A stretch of DNA of 64,000 nt from Uloborus plumipes. Its lineage: Eukaryota; Arthropoda; Arachnida; Araneae; Uloboridae. Numbering within the stretch: position 1 is the stretch's first letter; each line of letters starts with the position of its first letter. Position numbers and translations under genes: made by a program. Below the pieces are notes generated by a model that was not told the DNA's origin, did no database searches, and worked only from the letters and a program-made list of their open reading frames with translations. Location of the stretch: positions 24,633 to 88,632 of the forward strand of contig JAXGGA010004423.1 in assembly GCA_038373865.1 (NCBI GenBank), given 5' to 3'. Shown one piece after another: positions 35,800-44,595 of this stretch.

Positions 35800-36360
35800 A
35801 AGATGAATCACGGGACGCGGGAGCGTCCCGCCCCGCCAAGAAAACCAAATACAAGCCGCCAAGAAATTTCCTTCGTCAAGAAAAATGTAAAAGAGCGACC
35901 AAGGACTGTTTACGCGAGTAACCAAACCGGAGTTTTCACCCCTCTGTATCTCAGCCCCATGAAGATCCCTAGAGTTCGTTTTTGGTATACTCAATCTCCA
36001 GCGGCTCCTGACGGCACATACTAAAGCAAAACATCCAGGACCCTCAGGGGGAGGGGTGATATATGTTATAAAATAGCTATTTTTCGCACTTTTTAAAAAT
36101 TGTTTGACAGGCGTCCAGACTAAACGGTAACTCGGATTGAGCTCTACGCTTGCACCCACATTTATTTTGTCCCAAAGCTCGGCATAGGGGGTTTTTCGAC
36201 CCCCCACCCCCTCCCCCCTCGTTTTTATTTTCCGTATCTTTTCTCCCCGGGGGTCTTTAGTGTTGATTTTTGGTATGAATATTCTCGATGAGACATTGAG
36301 GACATTTTCCCAAAATTTACCCCCCGGGGTCATCGCAGGCCGGAGTTATTAAGGCTTAAA
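35800..36360. repeat. GC-richer segment with internal degenerate duplication
   Basis: The - strand frame here is open for 180 codons, but the product has no recognisable domain and contains two related halves (RIFIPKINTKDPRGEKI and RLSIPKTNSRDLHGAEI) reflecting a DNA-level repeat (GGGTCTTTAGTGTTGATTTT; AGATCCCTAGAGTTCGTTTT). C- and G-runs and a GGGACGC..GCGTCCC hairpin (35812) add to the impression of non-coding repeat. A coding role cannot be excluded. Confidence 0.35.
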
Positions 36361-36854
36361 ATTGGTCCGATTTCTATCTACTAGCTCTGTTCAACATCTG
36401 AGCATTTATGTTTTCATTGTTGGGCCACGAGGAAAGAAAACTCAATGATTTATAATTTCATCTGTTGCCAGTTTCTATTTGTTAACAAATAAAATATTTG
36501 TAATTGATTTTATTGCATAAGGCTTTTAAAAGGGATCTTCAATTTAGTTCATTTTAATATGAGATCGGCAGTAAGGGTTGGGGTTTTTTTTTTAACTTTT
36601 AATTTAATCGTAGTATTGTTAGCAACTAGCTTTGTTTTGCGTCGGTTCGGGTGGTACATTGTGATTGATTTCAAATTTATCCCAGACTGAAGAAGATCCT
36701 TGAACTTTTGCACCAAATGCATGCCGCCAAGAAAACCACAGATGTCGGACCGCCAAGAAAAATTGTTGAAGGGAAAAAAAAACATGCAAAGTAAATTTTG
36801 AAGAGAAAAAAAAAACAGGCAAGGAAATAATATTAATGCAAAAACATGTGATAT

Positions 36855-37224
36855 CTCCCCAAAAACAACAGTGTTGTAAAAAAATCCCCCGCCAAGAAAA
36901 CCTTAAATACTCAGCCTTAAAAAGTTATGATATCGAGTTTTCCCGCCAAGTTTGTGCCAAACTACAACTAACCTGTATGTATAGTTCTTTTAAATTGTTT
37001 TCAGTCCTGCCTTGCGGGAAGTTTTTACTCATTAAGCAACCACCTCACAAGACAAAGCTTCCCGCCTGGCAGGACTGAAAACAATTTAAAAGAACTATAC
37101 ATACAGGTTAGTTGTAGTTTGGCACAAACTTGGCGGGAAAACTCGATATCATAACTTTTTAAGGCTGAGTATTTAAGGTTTTCTTGGCGGGGGATTTTTT
37201 TACAACACTGTTGTTTTTGGGGAG
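36855..37224. repeat. Near-perfect palindrome, 157-bp exact arms
   Basis: 36855-37011 is exactly complementary to 37068-37224. After two mismatches the pairing resumes for 8 bases (37014-37021 with 37058-37065), leaving a loop of about 36 bases. The outer ends read CTCCCCAAAAACAACA / TGTTGTTTTTGGGGAG. Each arm contains CCGCCAAGAAAACC and CCCGCCAAGTTTG. No coding content. Confidence 0.95.
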
Positions 37225-38284
37225 TTTATTTTACATAATATCTTAGAACAACCTAAGTGCGATGGGGTAAAGTGGTCATTGTGTAGGCTTAGCTTAAATT
37301 CATCATCTGAAATCACTTAATCTTTACTTATCAGACATATATCGGTTAAATATTGATTTCACTAATCATGTATTGTGTGTGTGCGCTTCTAAGATAAACG
37401 GGATTCAATACTGAGCTGAAACGTAATATGTAAATTGAAATCAGAGCAAACTGTATTCCTATAGTAATTGAAAAATTCTCGGTACTTTTTAGTTTATTCT
37501 AGTGGAATAATTTGTGCCTTCAAAATATTTCGTAAGATATCTATATAATACATAAAAAAGTAAAAATAGAAAGCATAGAACTGAAAGTATTTCGTTAATT
37601 AGACAAAAATTCATTAATTTCTTTTCCTTTTAGTTTTTTTTTTCAATAAAGTAACATTTTTTCTAAACTCTATTTGGGTGTAATAATTTCATATCATTTA
37701 TCTTCCGTAATTTAGACCTCATTTAGATGCTATCTTTAGAGCATTATTAAAGAAATACAACATGGGAAATTATCACAGCTTCCCTGGTACTGTGATGAAA
37801 TCGAGGAGTTCAATATGAATAAAATTTTTGATCAACCAAGTTTTGGCTGTAGTTAACCACCAGAAAATTATAGCTGTTTAATAAAATCAATTTCTGTTTT
37901 TTTTTAAGAACTAGGTGTGTTGAGCATTAAAAAAATATTTTTATTTATGTTGGCTTTATATCTATTCTTTTAACTACCAACGTTACCCGCCACGGCTTTG
38001 CCTGTGGTGAATTTTAAAGGATTTTGGCTGCTGTCGCTATATTCGCAGTTCACGAATTTAAGAATCTAATTGCAGAAAAATATAATGTTAAATTAAAGCA
38101 CGATTTTACCCGAGATTATTAGAAAGAAGAAAAAAAAAACATCCACCTTATTATTCCGGAACAAGGTTTTCGGAGTCCGGGCTCCATTATTCCGGTTCTA
38201 TGATACTCTACCTTATTGATATTACTGGTTATAATCAATGTATTAGTAACAATTTATCGGTAACGGACAACTGCAAAAAATGAA
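37225..38284. other. No gene; hairpin fragment near 37980
   Basis: AT-rich. GTTACCCGCCACGGCTTTGC with CTGTGGTGA near 37980 resembles the hairpin head of the dispersed family seen at 16082 and 63236. Nothing else recognised. Confidence 0.35.
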
Positions 38285-38525
38285 TTGTTATTAATACGCT
38301 TCTATTAGTTTCACATATGGGTTTGTTTGTATGTAGATATGTAATTCTGAATAAAAGATAAAATTCACGTTCTTTACAAATATAAAAGTAATATATTTTA
38401 AAATGTTATTAATACTAAAGGCTAAACTATATTACGTGTTGATGCATTATCAGTGCGCGTAAACTAAGCAGATATTCAATAGTTTTGAAACTTCTTTTTA
38501 GTTTAACTTACGCTAGATATGAATG
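38285..38525. repeat. Dispersed repeat shared with MFSD6-like intron 1
   Basis: TTAATACGCTTCTATTAGTT, TTCACGTTCTTTACAAATAT, GGCTAAACTATATTACGTGT and TATTCAATAGTTTTGAAACT occur in the same order at 49676-49890 and 50298-50440. Confidence 0.8.
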
Positions 38526-38549
38526 TGCTTAGTTTTTTTAAAGTATATT

Positions 38550-38911
38550 TAGGATTATTTTTACGATATAATACTGGAAGAAGAGGCTCCAATTTGAAAC
38601 TGCAAAATGCACAGTAATAAACTGTAAAACTGGCAATTTTAGTTTCTTACTGTAAACTAGCAATTTTAGTTTATTGCCGTAAAATTTCGCTGTATTATAC
38701 TGTAGAAACAACAGAAAATACTGGCAGCAGAGGTTCCAGTTTAAGACTGTAAAATTAACGGTGATAAACTGTAAAATTAACAATTTCGCAGTTCTGCACT
38801 GTAAAGTTTGCAATTTCATAGTTTATTTCTGTAAAATTAGCAATTTTTACAGTTTATTACCATAAAATTAGCTGTATTATAATATAAAAACAACATTTAT
38901 TTTTTACAGTG
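38550..38911 (-). mobile_element. ACTGTAAAA dimeric MITE, copy D (left end decayed)
   Basis: The right end CATTTATTTTTTACAGTG is clear; the left end is degraded. Two modules marked by ACTGG(A/C)AG.AGAGG (38574, 38718) show reverse orientation and the usual dimer. Confidence 0.65.
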
Positions 38912-39352
38912 TATCACTCCATACCTTCAGCAGAGTAATGATAAGTTCAGGTGAAGTTGTGAATGAATGATTAAATCTTAAGTCACGAAGTTTTATTTAA
39001 ATGATTTCTGCAACACCGTAGAAATTTACTTTGCAACGAAGTGAACTCATTATTCACTTTTATACTAAGCCAATGTATCATCGAACAAACGCGGCATTAT
39101 GCTTTAGACGATCGTCTCTCGCATCCTAACTATAACTAGCATATGTACTACACCCTCATTGAAGGTAGATAATGGCGTGCTAGTTACTAAGCCCCATCAC
39201 CGCCGAACTCTGTAATCAATTCTCTGGCGCGGAGCAATTAATAGCGAAGGGCTTCCGAGAGAGGTTCCTAATGGAAATCGACTCAAGATAGCTTTGACTG
39301 TCCACCACTCTACAGGATTACTACAAATGATTCATTTGTTTTCCAAACGCTA
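38912..39352. other. No gene seen
   Basis: Balanced composition around 39060-39300, with no long frame and no repeat match inside the window. Confidence 0.4.
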
Positions 39353-39580
39353 TACAGTCGAAGCTCGCTATTACGACCACATATTATAAAGACCTCGGGA
39401 TTATAACGACCAATGGTAAAAGTCTCCTTTATCCCTATATATATGTTACTTAGCTTCCGGTATATCGCCCTTTCTGTATCATCTAATCCAATATAGCGAT
39501 CAAATTTAGCGGACACTATTTTCGCCGTTTTTCCAAAGAACTGGTACCTAACTTTTTAGCTTGAAACGACATTGATTATT

Positions 39581-40259
39581 GAAGCAAATGCACCCATAGC
39601 TCGATCATAGCATCCTAAGACTGCAGTTTCGCCCTTATTATGGGCTTCTCAGTTAGGAATAGCCAATGATCGAGCCGGAGGCAAAAATCCTCTTAATGTA
39701 GCTAAGATAGCCAACAAACTGGTAGATAAAGTGAATTTATCTTACCAGCGAGCGTCCGCAAACTATGGTGCGGTTCAACTCGAAATTTGAAGGCAAAAGC
39801 TGGGTAATATGCAATGAGTTACCGCCCGTAAGCCAGGGCTGAGGCAGAACTGAAGCAAATGCACCCACAGCTCGATCATAGCTTCCTAAGACGGCAGTTT
39901 CGCCCTTATTATGGACTCCTCAGTTAGGAATAGCCAATGATCGAGCCGGAGGCAAAAAACCTCTTAATGTAGCTATGATAGTCAACAAACTGGTAGATAA
40001 AGTGAATTTATCTTACCAGCGAGCGTCCGCAAACTATGGTGCGGCTCAACTCGAAATTTGAAGGCCAAAGCTGGGTAATGTGCAATGTGTTACCGCCTGT
40101 AAACCAGGGCTTCACTTTATCTGCCAGTTTGTTGGCTATCTTAGCTACATTCAGGGCCGGATTAAAGATTTGGAGAGTCTTAGGATGCTCTGATCGAGGT
40201 GTGGGTGCATTTGCTTCAGTTCTGCCTCAGCCCTGGCTTACGGGCGGTAACTCATTGCA
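39581..40259. mobile_element. Tandem plus inverted 271-bp repeat with 13-bp target duplication
   Basis: A unit starting GAAGCAAATGCACCC repeats after 271 bp (39581, 39852), and the last part (about 40120-40259) is an inverted partial unit ending ACGGGCGGTAACTCATTGCA. GACATTGATTATT stands immediately on both sides (39568-39580 and 40260-40272). The same repeat family is at 1570-2345. The direct flanking repeat suggests the array moved as a unit. Confidence 0.65.
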
Positions 40260-40455
40260 GACATTGATTATTGTTTACACAAGCAAAGTGCATGGAGTCT
40301 TCAGGGTTCAGTGCAATTTTATAGGGAGAAGAAATAAATTAATGTATCTTCTTCATATGGAAAAGCTTGTAATGATACCCCCTAGCATATTTTTTTCTAC
40401 TCCGATCAAGATTTTAATTTTTCTCTTGCAAGTCAAAAAAATACGGGTCACCATA

Positions 40456-42022
40456 CAGCGCGTCTCGAAATGATAGGTCCACCCTTATTTTTCAAAATTT
40501 CGACTCTTAATTGAGAATAAAAATCACTTTTTTTGACAGTGATTATATATCTGTAATTGTTAAAACTATGTTTGATGAAATTTCTCAAGAAATGAATCAT
40601 TTCTTCTTATTTGATGCAAATTTTCATTTTCAGACCGTTTCAAAAAGATAGGTCCACCTTCAGAAATTTTGCCCCAACCACGTTTATTTACAAAAATTTG
40701 CATAAGTATCGTTGCTTAGTCTTACTACGGGATTATGCTTGCTGCTGTGGAGGTATTTAAACAGATTTGAACAGCACTTTGTAGTCAAACAAAACGGGTT
40801 GTCGTTGCAGTCTTTCGCTGGTTGAGCAGGGAAAAATTGATGCATTAAAACAGTCTGGAAAATCGAACAGAGAAATAGGTAAGCTTTTAAACAGATCACA
40901 AAGTGTTGCAAACATTTTTTTGCTATTTGGAAATGCTTATAGCAGTAAAAAATCATCTGGCCGCAAATCAAAAGTGACACCCCTACAACGAAGCACTATC
41001 GTAAGGGACCTAAAATCCAGAAATAATGAGCATATCCACTTTGGCCAAACAACTAAACCCTTCAATATCAAAATCTACAGTCCACAGAGCGGCAAAGAAG
41101 TTCGGCAATTTTCTTTACGGGAAAAGGAAAGCGGCTCCGAAATTGACTAAAAAGCACAAAGAAAAGAGATTGAAATTCGCACAGGAAGAGATGTCCTGGA
41201 AGCAAAATAGGCATCGTGTGATATTCAGTGATAAAAAGGAATTCAACCTGGATAGTCCAGATGGTTGGCATTATTACTGGCACGATCTGCGCAACGATAG
41301 ACAGATATTCTCGAAGAGGCAAGCTGATGGTGGTTCCGTTATGGTGTGTGCCCGATTCAGAGGGACAGGAAAAACTGATATAGCATTTGTAAACAATCGT
41401 TTGAATGCTGCTGGCTATAACAAGCTGTTTGAACAATATTTTCTCTCACAATCAGAACCCATTCGGGGCTCATTCTTCATGTTCTAACCGGACAATGCTC
41501 CTCTGCACTCTGAAAAGTCCACTTTTGAATGGTTTCTGGATAATGTTGTACATATTATCGATTAGCCACCTTGCAGCCCCGACCTGAATCCAGTAGAAAA
41601 CATGTGGGGTATGCTCACAAGAGCAGTGTATGCAGGCAGAAGGCAGTACAACAGTACTTGCAGACTTAAAAAGGGTTATTTCCTCCGAATGGTCAAAAAT
41701 CGGGACAAATTGTTTGCATAAACTTGTAGAAACCATGCCAAATAGGATTTATGAGCTTATTCAGAAAAAAAACAGAAAAATTTCTTATTAATTCAACATT
41801 TATTTGATGCGTGGTTCAGTGGACCTATCTTTTTTGAAACAGCTGTTTTATCTAATTTTAGTTTCCCTCATTATTCCTATTATTTGTAAATTATTTATGA
41901 GCTATTTTACATTGAATGAAGTAATGTAGTTTATAAAATAGTGCTTTGTACACAATACAACCTTTTTTTTACCAGCATAACTTTCGTTTTTACTGGTGGA
42001 CCTATCATTTCGAAACGCACTG
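40456..42022 (+). mobile_element. Tc3-like Tc1/mariner element with double-site ITRs
   Basis: Outer ends CAGCGCGTCTCGAAATGATA and the inverted partner ending TATCATTTCGAAACGCACTG are bordered by TA (40454-40455, 42023-42024). A second inverted pair carrying the same AGATAGGTCCAC / GTGGACCTATCT core lies about 180 bp inside each end (40650 and 41819). Two binding-site-like repeats per ITR are known from Tc3. It encodes a broken transposase (40818-41791). Confidence 0.8.
40818..41791 (+). pseudogene. Tc3-like transposase, DD34E, inactivated
   Basis: An N-terminal HTH part (GKIDALKQSGKSNREIGKLL) is followed, after a +1 shift near 41022, by a second HTH and the catalytic domain: first Asp in VIFSDKKEFN, with GWHYYWHDLRND typical of Tc3; second Asp in PDNAP; Glu in NPVENMW. 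Asp and Glu are 34 residues apart. TAA at 41485-41487 replaces the usual Gln before PDNA, TAG at 41563-41565 sits where Trp is expected, and a further shift occurs near 41655 before the ETMPNRIYELIQ tail. Two stops and two shifts make it inactive. Confidence 0.8.
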
Positions 42023-42035
42023 TATATCATATAGG

Positions 42036-42211
42036 GTATACCGACCAGTGAATGAACACCTCGTATTTTTCCTAAAAAATAAGGTTTTGAAGCATTTTTC
42101 TTCGATGAATTAGCAGAAGTAACTCCTTTCTACACATTTACCGAAAGAAAATGACTAGAAAATGCTGCATTTGTTCCCTGGTAGGGGTGTTCATTCACTG
42201 GGTCTGGGTAC
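42036..42211. mobile_element. Small MITE, about 175 bp
   Basis: Left GGTATACCGACCAGTGAATG and AACACCTC, right inverted GTACCCAGACCCAGTGAATG and AACACCCC form TIRs of about 26 bases. No coding content. Confidence 0.55.
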
Positions 42212-42739
42212 TTTTTTTCGTTTTAATCCCCCATAAAACCTTATGCAGAACCATAAAAGCTCTCCCAACTTTTTTTTTTCAAATACTGCGTGCATCATCT
42301 GAAGTGTTTTTACTGCCATGTGGCAAATGCTACTATTTTTTTTCGACGCTATGAATTTTTGAAATCGAAAATTTCCCTAAGTGTCCTATAACTGAAACAG
42401 AAAATTATGTTTTGCAAAAAGGCAAACAAATATTTTTGATTTTTTCTTCAGAAAACAAATGATTCGTAAGCATGCATTTTTTTTCTCTATTTTCTTATTT
42501 AAAATCTGTTTAATATTTTATTATACTATTTTGCACTAATGTATTTTTTTTATTACAACGAAAAAAATTTATTAGAGTAAGTTGGAATCTTTAAAAATAT
42601 AGCCAAATTTAGAAAATATCCTGAACATGTATGATGCATGTGTATTTTTTTTTTAAATCTAATTCTAATAGGGACTACTCGTTATAAAGTCGTTTTTCTG
42701 TGGAGCGAAGATTGTCGTTATATCGAACGTCGACTGTAT

Positions 42740-43195
42740 GTGCAAAAGTATCGCACGTATGTAACGATGAGGAATATATGAAGATAACAATAAACTCATC
42801 AAAACTTGAAAATATTTAAACCAAGTGTTTATATGAGTGCACCATTCCTAAAATGGCGACGAGGTGTGAAATTGTTTATCTTCTATTATCTTTGCTGAAC
42901 TGTTGCCTCATTCTGTAAATAGTGTTTTTCCTTTTGGATAGTATTATTGCGGTGAAAGTTTAGAGCAGTAAAAACGGAGTTACAAAATCGATATACGAGA
43001 TCGATGATGAACAGGGTATGATTAATAATTCGATTTCCGGAATGATGACATTGGGGACAGTACGATCTCACTCTGGAGAAACAAGCGAAACATCATCAGT
43101 TCCTACAAATCGCCAAATAAAAATTAAGTGAGGTGGTATAGCATATTGTTACCGATTAATAAGTATTATTCTTAGTATTTTAGCTCCGTTCAACT
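42740..43195. other. No gene seen
   Basis: No recognisable coding sequence or repeat. Confidence 0.45.
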
Positions 43196-43197
43196 AC

Positions 43198-43942
43198 ACT
43201 GTAAAAAAATGAATGTTGTTTTCACAGTATAATACAGCTATGTTAGCGGATGTTTTAAAATAATTTTATGAAGGTAAAATCTTACTGTTTTTCCGCTTTA
43301 TCTGGGCACTTGCAATCGTGGCGCTGTTGTGAAGAGAATATTCGAAAAGAGACATCATTGTTTTTTATAAAATATTATATTAGAATTAACTATTTACATT
43401 TCGACGATTTACATCTCAAACTGCAACAAAATTAATTCAGAATATTCCATAAAAAATCATCTGTGTCTGTTCGTTCCATCTATTTTTATTATTTTTATCT
43501 CATTTTCCACTTCACTTCAGTTCCGTTCATTTTATTCAAACCAAGAAAAAGCTAAAATTAATCTGCAGACGATCGAAAGCTCAGTTGCAAGAACAGCTAA
43601 TTTTATAGTAATGAACTATAAAAATTGCAAAAAAAATTTTACAGTAGTGAACTGCAAAATTATTAGTTTACAGTAATAAATTGTAAAATTGCTAATTTTA
43701 CAGTTTATTACCGTGCATTTTACAGTTTCAAACTGGAACCTCTGCTTCGAGTATTATACCGTTGTTTTTATAGTATAATACAGCTAAAATTTACGGCAAT
43801 AAACTTTAGAATTGCTAACTTTACCGTAAGGAACTATAAAATTGCTAGTTTTACAGTTTATCACTGTGAATTTTACAGTTTTAAATTGGAACTTCGGCTT
43901 CCAGTATTAAACTGCAAAGACAGCAGTTTATTTTTTGCAGTT
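43198..43942 (+). mobile_element. ACTGTAAAA dimeric MITE, copy E, split by an insertion
   Basis: Left part 43198-43240 (CACTGTAAAAAAATGAATGT to AATACAGCTA) and right part 43593-43942 form one element, as shown by the exact junction repeat. Two modules end near 43755 and 43912 (AACTGGAACCTCTGC, TTGGAACTTCGGC). The right terminus TTTATTTTTTGCAGT is present. Confidence 0.75.
43241..43592. mobile_element. 352-bp insertion in copy E (solo-LTR-like)
   Basis: It begins TGTTAGCGGATG and ends near CAGTTGCAAGA, flanked by the direct 7-mer ACAGCTA (43234-43240 and 43593-43599). A related copy lies at 52505-52841. A start of TGTTA, length of about 350 bp and a short duplication fit a solo LTR, but the end is not a clean CA and 7 bp is longer than typical, so a DNA element is equally possible. 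Confidence 0.55.
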
Positions 43943-43956
43943 TAGTATCATAACTA

Positions 43957-44490
43957 AGGCAGGGATTCAAGTGAAACAGGCGATCGTAAATTGTAATCGC
44001 TACTGGAAGTCGAAGTATATTAGAACGTTTCTTGAAAAAAACATCGTGACGTCAGCGTGACGTTTGCCTATGAAGAACGAGTTAGATAAAACGTCACAGC
44101 CTACTTGGCGAATAAGAGGAGATCGCTGACTTCTTATGAGCTCTTATTGGCTCCACCCGTAGCAACTCACCATTGCAATCGCAAATTCCTAAATTTGGAT
44201 AAGTTGCAATCGCTATAAATGCTAATTGCGAGAATGCAACTTAACTTGGCACTGACGTCACTACGGGTGGAGGCAATAAGAGCTCACAAGCAGATGCGAT
44301 CAAGCGTCAGCGATCTCCTCTTTTTCGCCAAGTAGGCTGTGACGTTTTATCTAGCTCGTTTTTCATAGACAAACGTCACGTAAACGTCACGCTGACGTCA
44401 CGATGTTTTTGTCAAGAAACGTTCTAATGTAATTCGACTTCCAGTAGCGATTGCAATTTGCGATCGCCTGTTTCACTTGAATTCCTGCCT
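43957..44490. mobile_element. Fold-back element with CRE motifs, 200+ bp arms
   Basis: The left arm (43957-44162, starting AGGCAGGGATTCAAGTGAAA) is inverted in the right arm (44261-44490, ending TTTCACTTGAATTCCTGCCT), separated by about 98 bases. Both arms contain TGACGTCA (44047, 44253, 44393) and AAAACGTCACAGCC. The same arm occurs alone at 5165-5345. No coding content; class unknown. Confidence 0.8.
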
Positions 44491-44595
44491 AACAAACTCA
44501 AATTTTTGAGCTGCGCCACTTTTGTTGCCGACTTGCCACGTATTATGACAAATGCCTCGATGCTTTTAAATCGATTCTTCTGAAATCGGTACATA

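Larger units (their letters stand above)
39355..42736. mobile_element. Tigger/pogo-type element holding three later insertions
   Basis: Left end CAGTCGAAGCTCGCTATTAC and inverted right end CAGTCGACGTTCGATATAAC are bordered by TA (39353-39354 and 42737-42738). Further inverted similarity (GACCTCGGGATTATAACGAC versus AACGACTTTATAACGAG) supports the pairing. It contains the tandem/inverted repeat at 39581-40259, a Tc3-like element at 40456-42022 and a small MITE at 42036-42211; without them about 1.1 kb remains, without clear transposase. Confidence 0.65.

Noticed and set aside
35791..36333. 180-codon - strand frame
   Set aside because: Longest frame outside the host gene, but it has no domain, low-complexity G/C runs and two related halves due to a DNA duplication. 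Kept only as a repeat.
40036..40473. 145-codon + strand frame
   Set aside because: It crosses from the tandem repeat through the inverted unit and the 13-bp flanking duplication into the next element, so it has no common origin.
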